A stretch of DNA of 64,000 nucleotides from Komagataeibacter sp. FXV3 (GCF_015155755.1 NZ_VWPI01000048.1:1-64000), one strand, 5' to 3'; counted from the stretch's first letter, positions 27,337 through 36,787 are shown. Notes: generated by a model from the letters alone, not told the origin. Made by a program: numbers and translations.

Positions 27337-28742
27337 TCTTCCGGCACCGTTTTGATCCGACCAGCCTGCGGGAATATGATATCCGCGGGACGGTCGGCAA
27401 GACACTGGGGCCTGAAGACGCCTATGCCATCGGCCGCACGTTCGCAAGCGTCGTGGCCGGTGATGGCGGCAGGACTGTCGTCATCGGATATGACGGACGC
27501 CTCTCGTCCCCCACCCTCGAGCGCGCGCTGGTGGAGGGGGCCATGGCGTCCGGCATGGACGTGGTGCGCATCGGCTGCGGACCGACGCCCATGCTGTATT
27601 TCGCCTCCGCCGATCTGAATGCGGACGGGGCGATCATGGTCACGGGCAGCCATAACCCGCCTGACCATAACGGTTTCAAGATCGTACTGGCCAACAGGCC
27701 GTTCTTTGGTCCGCAGATCGCAATGCTGGGACAGATGGCCGCCACGGGCAATGTCATGGCGCAGGCATCCGGCACCACGCGGATGGTGGACGTGAAAGCC
27801 GCCTATATCGACCGGCTGCTGCGCGACCACGATAGGGGCGCCCGCGCGCTGAATGTCGTATGGGATTGCGGCAACGGGGCCGCGGGCGATGTCCTGTCGC
27901 TTCTGGTCAGACGCCTGCCGGGACGCCACCGCGTGCTGAATGCCACGATTGACGGCCGGTTTCCTGCCCATCATCCCGACCCCACCATACCCGCGAACCT
28001 GCAGCAGCTGATTACGGCCGTCCGCCACGACGGGGCTGATCTTGGCATTGCCTTTGATGGCGACGCAGACCGTCTCGGGGTGGTGGATGATACGGGTGCG
28101 ATCTTGTGCGCGGACCAGCTTCTGCTTATCCTTGCCCATGATGTGCTGCGTGCCCGGCCGGGGGCAACCATCATTGCCGACATCAAGACCAGCCAGGTGG
28201 TGTTTGATGAAATCGACAGGGCGGGTGGGCGAGCGCTCATGTGGAAATCCGGCCATTCGCAGATGAAGGAGCGCATGTCCGAAACCGGCGCGTTACTGGC
28301 GGGCGAAATGTCGGGCCACCTTTTCTTTGCCGACCGGTGGTATGGCTTTGACGATGCGCTTTATGCGGCGCTCCGCCTGCTGGATGTGGTCTCCCGCCTC
28401 GGCGGTTCCCTGTCGGATGCGCGGCGCGCGCTGCCCGTCACCGTTTCCACCCCGGAACTGCGCTTCGCCTGTCCTGATACGCGCAAATTCCACGTGATTA
28501 CGGAAGTCGCCACCCGACTGGCGCAGGCGGGGGCCGATGTCTGTGATATCGATGGCGTACGCGTCAGCACGCCGGATGGGTGGTGGCTGCTGCGGGCCTC
28601 CAATACGCAGGCGGTCCTTGTCGCCCGGGCAGAGGGCGCGACACAGGCGGCGCTGGACCGGCTGAAGGCGGCCCTGTCTGCGCAGCTGGCGCAATCTGGC
28701 GTGGTGCTGCCCGACCACGCGGATCAGGCCGCGCGCCATTGA
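27333..28742 (+). CDS. Phosphomannomutase/phosphoglucomutase
   Basis: An alpha-D-phosphohexomutase of the AlgC/ManB type, converting hexose 6-phosphates to 1-phosphates. The phosphoserine is S106 in TGSHNPPDHNGFK, the Mg2+ loop is DGDADR (242-247) and the sugar-binding loop is GEMSGH. At 469 residues it has the usual length. The GTG start overlaps the galU stop, so glucose 1-phosphate production and its conversion to UDP-glucose are made together. Whether glucose or mannose is preferred cannot be told from sequence. Confidence 0.92.
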   Translation: MIFRHRFDPTSLREYDIRGTVGKTLGPEDAYAIGRTFASVVAGDGGRTVVIGYDGRLSSPTLERALVEGAMASGMDVVRIGCGPTPMLYFASADLNADGAIMVTGSHNPPDHNGFKIVLANRPFFGPQIAMLGQMAATGNVMAQASGTTRMVDVKAAYIDRLLRDHDRGARALNVVWDCGNGAAGDVLSLLVRRLPGRHRVLNATIDGRFPAHHPDPTIPANLQQLITAVRHDGADLGIAFDGDADRLGVVDDTGAILCADQLLLILAHDVLRARPGATIIADIKTSQVVFDEIDRAGGRALMWKSGHSQMKERMSETGALLAGEMSGHLFFADRWYGFDDALYAALRLLDVVSRLGGSLSDARRALPVTVSTPELRFACPDTRKFHVITEVATRLAQAGADVCDIDGVRVSTPDGWWLLRASNTQAVLVARAEGATQAALDRLKAALSAQLAQSGVVLPDHADQAARH

Positions 28743-28755
28743 TTAAAGAAGAAAT

Positions 28756-28836
28756 AAGAGTTTTTAGGCGTCACCTTTTTTCAGAAAGGCGACGCTCCCT
28801 GACGCTTTTTGAAAAAAGCTTCACCAAAAACTTCCT
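28756..28836. repeat. Composite palindromic repeat, copy 6 (complete, inverted)
   Basis: The order matches copy 5: GCGTCACCTTTTTTCAGAAA with return arm GGCGACGC, then the AAGCTTTTT-type hairpin (CGCTTTTTGAAAAAAGCTTC, left arm mutated), ending in the outer arm CCAAAAACTT. The first stem has its own paired sequence (GCGTC/GACGC), again compensatory. This is the only copy between tandem genes. Confidence 0.7.
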
Positions 28837-28981
28837 TATGTTACGCGTAACGCCGCAGGGGCAGGACGGCATTCCCTGATACAGACGGTTTTTTTGTTGA
28901 ATGCCGGGCCATGGGGTTTAATAAGACCCGCACCGGTCCGATATGCCGGTCATGATCCCCATGCAGGAACCGCGCGATATA

Positions 28982-29164
28982 ATGGCCACTCCTCCCTTCC
29001 GTTCATTTCTTGTGCCGGGGCAACTCGTAAGCCACCCCGATCACCCGGAATGGGGCGAAGGGCAGGTGCAGTCCGCCATCGGGCATCGGGTCACGGTCAT
29101 GTTTCCCCATGCGGGCAAGGTGCTGGTCGATGCCACGGTCGTGCAGCTGATCGTGCTGTCATAA
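28982..29164 (+). CDS. DUF3553 family small protein
   Basis: A 60-residue protein with the DUF3553 pattern: PGQLVSHPDHPEWGEGQVQS, then a GHRVTVMFPHAGKVLVD beta segment. It looks like a small all-beta (SH3- or CarD-like) domain. Function unknown. An upstream in-frame ATG at 28943 would add 13 residues outside the conserved part. It lies 12 bases before moaA and may be cotranscribed. Confidence 0.8.
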   Translation: MATPPFRSFLVPGQLVSHPDHPEWGEGQVQSAIGHRVTVMFPHAGKVLVDATVVQLIVLS

Positions 29165-29176
29165 GGGATCACCTGC

Positions 29177-30208
29177 ATGAACATCGCCCCGTTGACCGCC
29201 CCGCTGCCGGATTCCTATGGCCGCCTGCTGACCTACCTGCGCGTATCGGTGACGGACCGGTGCGACATGCGCTGCATCTACTGCATGTCCGAAGACATGA
29301 CCTTCCTGCCCAAGGCGGAAATCCTGTCGCTGGATGAACTGGGCCGCCTGTGCGCCGCCTTCATCCGGCATGGCGTGCGCAGGCTGCGCGTGACGGGGGG
29401 GGAGCCGCTGGTGCGGCGCGATGTCATGGGCTTTTTCCGGGAAATGGGCGGCTGGCTGAACCGCCCGGATGGGCAGGCCGGACTGGATGAACTGACCCTG
29501 ACCACCAATGCCAGCCGGCTGGCGGAATTTGCCAATGACCTGCGCGCCTGTGGCGTGCGGCGGGTCAATGTCAGCCTTGATTCGCTCGATCCCGACCGCT
29601 TCAGGCGTATAACACGACGCGGCAGCCTGGCCCGCACGCTGGACGGTATCCGTGCCGCGCGGGAGGCGGGACTGGACATACGCATCAACACCGTGGCCAT
29701 GGCGGGCATGAATGCGGATGAATTCGATACCCTGATCGCGTGGTGTGGTGAAATCGGCGCGGATCTGTGCCTGATCGAGACCATGCCCATGGGAGAAACG
29801 GGCGAGGACCGGACCGACCGTTACCTGCCACTGTCGGATGTACGCCGCGACCTGCAGCAACGTTGGACACTGGAACCGCTGACCTATCGCACCGGTGGCC
29901 CCGCGCGTTATGCCCGCATTGCCGAAACCGGACGCAGGATCGGTTTCATAACCCCCATGACCCATAATTTCTGCGAAAGCTGCAACCGGGTCCGGCTGTC
30001 ATGCACCGGGCGGCTTTATACCTGTCTCGGGCATGAAGGCTCGACGGACCTGCGCGCGCCGCTGCGGGCCGGGGCGGATGACAGGCAGATGATGGACCAT
30101 GTCCGCGCCGCCATCCTGCGCAAGCCACGCGGGCATGACTTCCTGATCGGCCGCAATGCCGATGATCCCGCCCGGGTCACGCGCCACATGAGCGTCACCG
30201 GCGGCTGA
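29177..30208 (+). CDS. moaA: GTP 3',8-cyclase
   Basis: MoaA is the radical SAM enzyme that starts molybdenum cofactor synthesis. The N-terminal [4Fe-4S] cluster site is C29, C33, C36; the C-terminal GTP-side cluster uses C266, C269 and C283 (C-x2-C-x13-C). The protein ends in the essential Gly-Gly. The 343-residue length is normal. It fits the need for Mo cofactor by the aldehyde dehydrogenase at 55-57 kb; moeA lies at 51-52 kb. Confidence 0.96.
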   Translation: MNIAPLTAPLPDSYGRLLTYLRVSVTDRCDMRCIYCMSEDMTFLPKAEILSLDELGRLCAAFIRHGVRRLRVTGGEPLVRRDVMGFFREMGGWLNRPDGQAGLDELTLTTNASRLAEFANDLRACGVRRVNVSLDSLDPDRFRRITRRGSLARTLDGIRAAREAGLDIRINTVAMAGMNADEFDTLIAWCGEIGADLCLIETMPMGETGEDRTDRYLPLSDVRRDLQQRWTLEPLTYRTGGPARYARIAETGRRIGFITPMTHNFCESCNRVRLSCTGRLYTCLGHEGSTDLRAPLRAGADDRQMMDHVRAAILRKPRGHDFLIGRNADDPARVTRHMSVTGG

Positions 30209-30223
30209 AGGCCCGCATGCATG

Positions 30224-31087
30224 TTACGGCGTCCCACGCAGCGCATCCTCCAGGCTTACGCTGAACTGCCCCGGTCGCAGGGGTTGCGGCTGGGTCGGGG
30301 CAGGGGACCAGCCTGTCATCATCGCCACATGCAGGTCCTGATTCAGGCCGCCATCCTTATCCACGGGCAGGTGGCCCAGCGCATTGGCCAGCAGCGCCGG
30401 ATGGGTCAGTCCCCGCGCCCGCGCGCGCAGGGCGTTTGTCTCCCCGGCGTTACGCAGGTCGGTCAGCAGGCCCATGGGGGTGCGATAGGACAGGTGGATC
30501 ACATCCGCATCCACTACCGGCAGCGAAAATCCCGCGCGTTGCAGCAGCCCCGCACAGTCCCGCAGCCCCGGAAAGGGGGAGACACGTGGCGAAACCCCGC
30601 CACGCTGCGCCATTTCGGCCTCCATCAACGCGTGGCGCAGGCCACCCAGCGTGGGCAGCACCGGCATGCAGGCCAGAAACAGCCCGTCAGGGGCCAGTAT
30701 GCTGCGTATCTGCGCCAGCACGCCCGGCAGGTCATTGACCCAGTGCAGCGACAGGCAGGCCACCACAAGATCAAAGCTGTGGGGTGCAAAGGGCAGCCAT
30801 TCCGCATCCATGCAAACGGCTGGTCCCCCATCCGCCCCACACATGGATGGCGACAGGTCGGTCGTCACGGTTGTGATGCCACGGGCGCGCAGGGCCTGCG
30901 CCACGACACCGCGCCCGCCAATATCCAGCGCCGTGTGAAAGGGGCGGGTGACATCATCCAGCCGGTCCAGCAGGCGATCTGCCGCTTCCGCCAGCACGGG
31001 CCGGACATGGCCGACCGTGGCGGCCGCACGGTCACGGTGCAGGCGCACGGCGTAGCGGTCAAATATCTGCGGCACATCCATGCTCAT
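30224..31087 (-). CDS. SAM-dependent methyltransferase, BioC/NDUFAF5-like
   Basis: A class I methyltransferase of 287 residues. The N-terminal DVPQIFDRYAVRLHRDRAA segment and the SAM-binding region (TALDIGGRGVVAQAL, then DAEWLPFAPHSFDLVVACLS and LHWVNDLPGVL) match the alphaproteobacterial relatives of mitochondrial NDUFAF5, a complex I assembly hydroxylase, and more distantly BioC. The glycine motif is slightly altered (DIGGRG in place of GxGxG). A separate BioC is encoded in the biotin locus, so this one is more likely the NDUFAF5-type. It is divergent from comF, and its stop lies 15 bases from moaA. Confidence 0.82.
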   Translation of the reverse strand: MSMDVPQIFDRYAVRLHRDRAAATVGHVRPVLAEAADRLLDRLDDVTRPFHTALDIGGRGVVAQALRARGITTVTTDLSPSMCGADGGPAVCMDAEWLPFAPHSFDLVVACLSLHWVNDLPGVLAQIRSILAPDGLFLACMPVLPTLGGLRHALMEAEMAQRGGVSPRVSPFPGLRDCAGLLQRAGFSLPVVDADVIHLSYRTPMGLLTDLRNAGETNALRARARGLTHPALLANALGHLPVDKDGGLNQDLHVAMMTGWSPAPTQPQPLRPGQFSVSLEDALRGTP

Positions 31088-31142
31088 ACCCCCGATGTGC
31101 CGCCTTGCCCCGTCGCTGCCAAGCCCACGATCACGTGAACGC

Positions 31143-31907
31143 ATGAACCATCACGCACGCCCCTGGTGGCGACGGGCCGGCACGCGCATGCTGGATATGC
31201 TGTTCCCGCCACACTGTCTTGCCTGCGGGGCCGGTGTCATGCAGGCGGGACTGTTATGCGCGACATGCGTCAGCCAGTTGCACCTGATTACATCGCCCTA
31301 CTGCCATCGCTGCGCCCTGCCGTTCCCCTCCCGCGCGGCTGGCGGCGCCACGCTGACCTGCACCGCATGCGCCGAAAATCCGCCGCCATGGGGGGAGGGA
31401 CGCGCGGCGATGGTGTATGACGACCTGCCGCGCCGGCTGATCCTGCCACTGAAATATGCGGACCGGACGGAAAACGCGATCCTGCTGGCGCGTTACATGG
31501 CGGCGGCAGCTCGAGGAGTGGTGGAAAAGGACAGCATTTTCATACCGGTTCCCCTGCATCGGGTGCGCCTGTTTACCCGGCGGTACAATCAGGCGGCACT
31601 GCTGGCATGCGCACTGGCACGGCAGACAGGGGCAGGCGTCCTGCCGGACGGTCTGGAACGCCTGCGGGCCACGCCCGCGCTGAAGGGACAGGGCAGGACA
31701 CGCAGACAGGCCATCATGCATGGCGTGATTGGCGTGCGCAGCCACCGGCTGGGTGATATCGCGGGCCGACATGTCATCGTAGTGGATGATGTCATGACCA
31801 CGGGCGCCACACTTGCGGCCTGCGCCAGCAGCCTGCTGAAGGCGGGGGCCGCACGGGTTGACGTACTGGCCACCGCGCGTGCCTGTGGCCAGCATGAACA
31901 ACAATAG
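31143..31907 (+). CDS. comF: ComF family phosphoribosyltransferase-like protein
   Basis: The 254-residue protein has an N-terminal zinc-binding region (LFPPHCLACGAG, LCATC, CHRC, CTAC: four Cys pairs) and a C-terminal PRTase fold with the PRPP loop VIVVDDVMTTGAT. ComF proteins act in natural transformation in some species, but many, including E. coli GntX, have other roles. The ATG at 31143 is chosen because the upstream part overlaps the divergent methyltransferase start. grxC follows after 70 bases. Confidence 0.9.
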   Translation: MNHHARPWWRRAGTRMLDMLFPPHCLACGAGVMQAGLLCATCVSQLHLITSPYCHRCALPFPSRAAGGATLTCTACAENPPPWGEGRAAMVYDDLPRRLILPLKYADRTENAILLARYMAAAARGVVEKDSIFIPVPLHRVRLFTRRYNQAALLACALARQTGAGVLPDGLERLRATPALKGQGRTRRQAIMHGVIGVRSHRLGDIAGRHVIVVDDVMTTGATLAACASSLLKAGAARVDVLATARACGQHEQQ

Positions 31908-31977
31908 GATAAGCTGGAAATCCAGACCCGTTCCGCCAGCATGGCAACGGATACATAACAGACCAAGTGAAGGTTCA

Positions 31978-32238
31978 ATGCCGTCTATTGAAATCTATAC
32001 CCAGCCGGGCTGCCCATACTGCATCCACGCGGTCCGCCTGCTGGCGCACAAGGGTGTGCCCTTCAATGAAATCAATGCCCCGCATGGCACGCCCGAACGC
32101 GAGGAATCGATCCGCCGGTCCGGCGGGCGCACCACCGTGCCCCAGATATTCATCGACAATACCCCGATTGGCGGCTGTGATGACCTGATGGCGCTGGAAC
32201 GGGCGGGTAAACTCGATACCCTTCTGGGTAAGGGCTGA
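31978..32238 (+). CDS. grxC: Glutaredoxin 3
   Basis: A dithiol glutaredoxin of 86 residues with the CPYC active site (residues 12-15) in YTQPGCPYCIHAVRLL, the cis-Pro TVPQIFID and the glutathione-binding GGCDDLMAL. It reduces protein disulfides with glutathione in the cytoplasm. The ATG at 31978 gives the standard length. DUF1178 follows after 23 bases, a common pairing in alphaproteobacteria. Confidence 0.95.
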   Translation: MPSIEIYTQPGCPYCIHAVRLLAHKGVPFNEINAPHGTPEREESIRRSGGRTTVPQIFIDNTPIGGCDDLMALERAGKLDTLLGKG

Positions 32239-32261
32239 CACGGCACACGGACGGAGAGGGC

Positions 32262-32720
32262 ATGATCCGGTACCAGCTACGCTGTAGCGCAGGCCATGAA
32301 TTTGAAGGATGGTTCCCCGGCAGCACTGCGTTCGAACAGCAGGCCACGCGCGGCCTGCTGTCATGTCCGCAATGCGGTTCGGCGGATGTCACGCGCGCGC
32401 TGATGGCGCCGGCGGTTCATACCGCGGCCCCCCAGCCAGCCGGGGACACGCCGCCGCAACCCGCGGCCACGCCACCCGGCCATGCGTCTGGGGGAGTGCC
32501 CGACGCCATGATCGCTCTGTTACAGAAAATACGCCAGACGGTGGAGGAACACTGCGACGACGTGGGGGACCGCTTTGCCGAGGAAGCCCTGGACATGCAC
32601 CGGGGCAGGAGTGCTGCACGCGGCATCTATGGCAGCATGACGCCACAGGAGCAGGCCGAACTGGATGAGGAAGGGGTGGAGGTGCACGCCATCCCGTGGG
32701 TCCGCCGGGCCGACAGCTAG
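32262..32720 (+). CDS. DUF1178 family protein
   Basis: A 152-residue protein with the DUF1178 layout. It starts MIRYQLRCSAGHEFEGWF, has the zinc-ribbon-like pair SCPQCGS, a Pro/Ala-rich linker (about 55-80), and a C-terminal helix with GDRFAEEALDMHRG and ARGIYGSMTPQE. The function is unknown. The two Cys pairs suggest metal binding. It is downstream of grxC in what looks like one transcript. Confidence 0.88.
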   Translation: MIRYQLRCSAGHEFEGWFPGSTAFEQQATRGLLSCPQCGSADVTRALMAPAVHTAAPQPAGDTPPQPAATPPGHASGGVPDAMIALLQKIRQTVEEHCDDVGDRFAEEALDMHRGRSAARGIYGSMTPQEQAELDEEGVEVHAIPWVRRADS

Positions 32721-32788
32721 AGGGAACACGCAAGCGCGCGGCACGCGTATACCGCCGCGTCACGCGCCATGTGGGGGAACGATTGGAA

Positions 32789-33313
32789 ATGCACGACAGC
32801 AAGAGCCACAATGGTATGCGCCAGACGGGGCACCGGGTAGGCAGGCGCATCAGGCGCTGGCTGGCCACGGGCGCCATGGCCGCCTTATGCGCGGTGGCGG
32901 CCGGGGCCGGCTGCCATCCAGCCGCCCGCGCCGCGGAAGCGGAACCGGACATCATCGGCCGGTGGATGACCAAGGACCATGACGGCGTGTTCGAGATTTC
33001 ACACTGCGGGAACGAGATCTGCGGAAAGCTGGCCGGTGTGCGCTATACGACCGAAATGCCGCGCGACAAGCGGGGCGAGCCTGAATGCAACCTGCCGATG
33101 CTGAACGGGTTCACCCCCGACCCGAAGGACGTGGGACACTGGAACGGGCATGTGACCGATCCCGATACGGGGCATGTCTATCATGCCAAGCTGTGGGTCT
33201 CCCAGTCGGGGGACCTGAAGCTGCGCGGTTTCGTGGCCGTGCCTTTATTTGGTGAAACCGAAACGTGGAGCCGCTATACCGGCACGATCGGCCCGGCGTG
33301 CAAACTGCCCTGA
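32789..33313 (+). CDS. DUF2147 family exported protein
   Basis: A 174-residue protein whose N terminus has a basic stretch and a hydrophobic signal (LATGAMAALCAVAAGAG) ending near PAARAAEA. The mature part has the DUF2147 pattern: IIGRWMTKDHDGVFEISHCG, CGKLAG, and the C-terminal KLRGFVAVPLFGETETWSR. It is likely a small periplasmic beta-barrel; the function is not known. The ATG at 32789 is chosen; the frame extends further upstream and overlaps the DUF1178 gene. Confidence 0.85.
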   Translation: MHDSKSHNGMRQTGHRVGRRIRRWLATGAMAALCAVAAGAGCHPAARAAEAEPDIIGRWMTKDHDGVFEISHCGNEICGKLAGVRYTTEMPRDKRGEPECNLPMLNGFTPDPKDVGHWNGHVTDPDTGHVYHAKLWVSQSGDLKLRGFVAVPLFGETETWSRYTGTIGPACKLP

Positions 33314-33358
33314 CGCCCCAAAAAACAAGTCTCAACCAATAGGGATGATCGTTATTCC

Positions 33359-34588
33359 ATGAGCTGCAATATCTCCCGCCGTGCATTCACCACCGCACTG
33401 GCTGCCGCAGGCGTGCCCGCCATATCCCGCCGCGCCGTGGCGCAGACGGCCACCACGCCCCGCACCATCTGCTATATCGGTGGCTATACCCAGCACGGAC
33501 CGCCGGGGGGGGCAGGCAACGGGCAGGGTATCTCGGTGTTTGAAATGAACCCCGACACCAGCAGCCTTTCGCCGCTCATGACCTATGTGGACATCGCAAG
33601 CCCGTCCTTCATGGCCATGTCCGCTGATTTCAAGCATCTGTATGCCCTGAGCGAAATCAATGATTTCAACGCCAATGGCGAAGGCTGCGTCACGGCGTTT
33701 TCCGTCAACCGCACCAGCGGGGAACTGACCAAGCTCAACGTCGTGCGCTCGGGCGGGGCCGTGCCCGCGCATCTCAGCGTGCATGCATCGGGCAAATACG
33801 TGCTGGTGGCCAACTACATGGGCGGCACGGTCGGCGTTCTGCCCATCCACCCCGATGGCAGCCTGGGCGACCCGACCGACGTGGTGCACAATACCGGCCC
33901 GCGCATGCCCGACCGCGCGGCGGACAACCCGCCGGGCAACTTCGCCATAAGTGACCATTCCAGCGCGCATGTGCACATGGTGGCGTCCGACCCGTCAGGC
34001 CGGTATGTGCTGGCCTGCGACGCCGGGCTGGACCGGGTGTATGTGTGGACGCTGGACCTGCACACAGGCAGGCTGGTCCCCGCCAAGACGCCGTTTATTT
34101 CCATGACGCCGGGATCGGCCCCGCGCCACTTCTCCTTCAATGAGAAGGGGACGATGATCTACATTCTGGGTGAACAGGATTCGAAAGTGGTCGCCGCCAC
34201 CTTCAACCCCCAGACCGGTGAAATCGTGCCCCAGCAGACCGTCAGCACCGTCACCCCGCATTTCCGGGGCAGCACGCTGGCGGCGGGCATCCTGCTCTCG
34301 CCCAAGGGCAAATACCTGTATGTGTCGAACCGGCTGGGTGATTCGCTGGCCAGCTTCCATGTAAATGACGACGGCACGCTGAACCTGGTCGAGGAAATCT
34401 GGATGCATGCCGACTATGGCCGCGCGATGATGTTCGATCCCAGTGGCACCTACCTGTTCTGCGCCAACCAGCGCAGCGATTCCGTCACCTCGTTCAAGGT
34501 CAATGCCCAGACCGGGGTGCTGGACTTCACATGGAACTTCACCCCCGTGGGCAGCCCGACGACATTCGCGTTCATGAACACGATCTGA
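33359..34588 (+). CDS. Exported lactonase family beta-propeller protein
   Basis: A 409-residue protein of the YbhE/6-phosphogluconolactonase (Lactonase, seven-bladed propeller) family. It begins with a Tat-like signal (SRRAFTTALAAAGVPA), so the enzyme would work in the periplasm. Repeated blades carry motifs such as HLSVHASGKYVLVANYMGG, SDPSGRYVLACD and LSPKGKYLYVSNRLGD. In the periplasm a natural substrate could be gluconolactone made by the PQQ glucose dehydrogenase. That link is inference. Confidence 0.88.
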   Translation: MSCNISRRAFTTALAAAGVPAISRRAVAQTATTPRTICYIGGYTQHGPPGGAGNGQGISVFEMNPDTSSLSPLMTYVDIASPSFMAMSADFKHLYALSEINDFNANGEGCVTAFSVNRTSGELTKLNVVRSGGAVPAHLSVHASGKYVLVANYMGGTVGVLPIHPDGSLGDPTDVVHNTGPRMPDRAADNPPGNFAISDHSSAHVHMVASDPSGRYVLACDAGLDRVYVWTLDLHTGRLVPAKTPFISMTPGSAPRHFSFNEKGTMIYILGEQDSKVVAATFNPQTGEIVPQQTVSTVTPHFRGSTLAAGILLSPKGKYLYVSNRLGDSLASFHVNDDGTLNLVEEIWMHADYGRAMMFDPSGTYLFCANQRSDSVTSFKVNAQTGVLDFTWNFTPVGSPTTFAFMNTI

Positions 34589-34626
34589 CGCCGGGCCACG
34601 GTGCACGACCGGGGCGGCGGCTGCCC

Positions 34627-35376
34627 TCAGTCGCGCACCATCGCCGCGATGTAGTTCACCGCCATGTCGCGGCTTTCACGCCAGCCGCCAAGGCCGGGCA
34701 CCATACCCGCGGCATCAGTTATGCGCAGGCCCGCATGGGCCGCGTACTGTCCCATTTCGGCCGGGGTAATGAACTTGCGCCAGTCATGCGTGCCGACCGG
34801 CAGCAGGCGCAGGACGTATTCCGCACCGATCTTGGCCATGGCCATGGACCGCCACGTGCGGTTCATGGTCGAGACCACCAGCGCGCCCCCAGGCCGCAGC
34901 ATGCCCCCCAGCATGCGCAGGAAGGCAGCCGGGTCGGTCACGTGCTCGATCACCTCCAGCACTGAAATCGCGTCAAAGCGCGCGCCTTCGGCCACCAGTT
35001 CCTCCGCACTGCCGCAACGGTAGGACAGCGGGCCTGCGGACGGGGGCAGGGGATGGCGGCGCATGTGCAGCCTGGCCGCCGTAATCGCCGCCTGCGACGC
35101 ATCCAGCCCGGTCACGTCGAATCCGGCGCGGGCAAAGGCCTCGCTGGCCAGTCCCGCGCCGCAGCCAATGTCCAGCAGCGTGCGGCGCGCGCCATCATCT
35201 GCCTGTGGGGCGGGCAGGTGGCGCATGGCCCAGCCGGTGCGCAGGTCGTTCATGGCGTGCAGGGGGCGCATCGGGCCAGCCGGATCCCACCACCGGGCGG
35301 CCAGATCGCTGAAATGGGCGATCTCCTCGGGGGCGACGGAATCTGCCGACAGAACGGGCGAATCGTGATGCTGCAT
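34627..35376 (-). CDS. ubiG: Ubiquinone biosynthesis O-methyltransferase
   Basis: UbiG carries out both O-methylations of ubiquinone synthesis. The 249 residues show the family hallmark FSDLAARWWDPAGPMRPLHA near the N terminus, the SAM motif LLDIGCGAGLASEAFA and the later SVLEVIEHVTDPAAFL. The ATG at 35376 fits the family length; an ATG at 35394 is possible. It is divergent from lysC. Ubiquinone is the acceptor for the membrane dehydrogenases encoded further on. Confidence 0.95.
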   Translation of the reverse strand: MQHHDSPVLSADSVAPEEIAHFSDLAARWWDPAGPMRPLHAMNDLRTGWAMRHLPAPQADDGARRTLLDIGCGAGLASEAFARAGFDVTGLDASQAAITAARLHMRRHPLPPSAGPLSYRCGSAEELVAEGARFDAISVLEVIEHVTDPAAFLRMLGGMLRPGGALVVSTMNRTWRSMAMAKIGAEYVLRLLPVGTHDWRKFITPAEMGQYAAHAGLRITDAAGMVPGLGGWRESRDMAVNYIAAMVRD

Positions 35377-35533
35377 ATGTGCACCGCCTTTCATTTGGCT
35401 TTCTCCCGCTGGACGCGGAAGCTGGGGAGATGTATGTGACGCGGCTTGCGCATAACCGCAATGCCCCGGATTGGCCAACAGGGCCGCACTCCGGATATGC
35501 TGAAGCCCGAGCCATAATGGAGCCACTATTCCG

Positions 35534-36787
35534 ATGTCCCCTACCGTACCGCGGATCGTGATGAAATTCGGCGGCACGTCCGTCGCCGATCTTGACCGGA
35601 TTCGTGCCGTCGCGGAAAAAGTCCGGAAACAGGTCGAGGCCGGGTGCGAGGTTGCCGTTGTCGTCTCCGCCATGTCTGGCGTGACCAACCGCCTTGTCGG
35701 CTACTGCCGCGATCTCTCGCCCCAGCATGATGAACGTGAATACGACACCGTCGTTGCAACGGGCGAACAGGTCACCAGTGGCCTGCTGGCCATCGCGTTG
35801 CAGAACCTTGGGATCAATGCCCGGTCCTGGCTGGGCTGGCAGATCCCGCTGCGCACGGATGACGCGCATGGCAAGGCGCGTATCGTATCCATAGATGGTG
35901 CGAACCTGATCGACAGCATGCGGGCAGGGCAGGTGCCGGTCGTCGCCGGTTTCCAGGGGATCGGCCCCGACGGGCGCATCAGCACGCTGGGGCGCGGGGG
36001 GTCCGATACTTCGGCCGTGGCGCTGGCGGCGGCCCTGAAGGCCGACCGATGCGATATCTACACCGATGTGGACGGAATCTATACAACGGACCCCCGTATT
36101 GTTACCAAGGCACGGAAGCTGGACAAGATTACCTATGAGGAAATGCTTGAACTGGCGTCCGTAGGGGCCAAGGTGCTGCAGACCCGCAGCGTGGAACTGG
36201 CGATGAAGGAGCGCGTGCGTGTGCAGGTGCTGTCCAGTTTCACCGATGGTCCGGCACCGTCAGAAGGGCATCTGCCCGGTTCATTAGTCGTGGATGAGGA
36301 CGAAATCGTGGAACAGGAACAGGTCGCCGGAATTGCCTACTCCCGGGACGAGGCAAAGATTTCCGTCCGCCAGCTTCCCGATCGCCCGGGCATTGCGGCG
36401 GCGGTGTTCGGCCCGCTGGCCGATGCCAACGTGAACGTGGACATGATTGTCCAGAGCACCGGCGACGACGGGACGACCAACATGACGTTCACGATCGGCA
36501 AGGCCGATCTGGCGCGCGCCATTTCCGTGCTGGAAAGCCACCGGGACGCCACCCAGTACACGGAACTGCAGACCGATGACGACGTGGTGAAGATCAGCGT
36601 CGTGGGTGTTGGCATGCGTTCGCATGCCGGTGTCGCCAGTACGATGTTCCGCACGCTGGCCGAACGCAACATCAACGTGCAGGTCATTTCCACCAGCGAG
36701 ATCAAGGTTTCGGTGCTGATCGCTTCCGAATATACCGAACTGGCGGTGCGCGCCCTGCACACCGCCTACGGCCTTGACGCAGCGTGA
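35534..36787 (+). CDS. lysC: Aspartate kinase
   Basis: LysC phosphorylates aspartate at the head of the lysine, threonine and methionine pathways. The kinase domain starts VMKFGGTSVAD (9-19) and contains STLGRGGSDTSAV; two ACT domains follow (about 265-405) for allosteric control by lysine or threonine. The 417-residue single-start form is the alphaproteobacterial type. Its stop overlaps the GTG of the next gene. Confidence 0.95.
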   Translation: MSPTVPRIVMKFGGTSVADLDRIRAVAEKVRKQVEAGCEVAVVVSAMSGVTNRLVGYCRDLSPQHDEREYDTVVATGEQVTSGLLAIALQNLGINARSWLGWQIPLRTDDAHGKARIVSIDGANLIDSMRAGQVPVVAGFQGIGPDGRISTLGRGGSDTSAVALAAALKADRCDIYTDVDGIYTTDPRIVTKARKLDKITYEEMLELASVGAKVLQTRSVELAMKERVRVQVLSSFTDGPAPSEGHLPGSLVVDEDEIVEQEQVAGIAYSRDEAKISVRQLPDRPGIAAAVFGPLADANVNVDMIVQSTGDDGTTNMTFTIGKADLARAISVLESHRDATQYTELQTDDDVVKISVVGVGMRSHAGVASTMFRTLAERNINVQVISTSEIKVSVLIASEYTELAVRALHTAYGLDAA

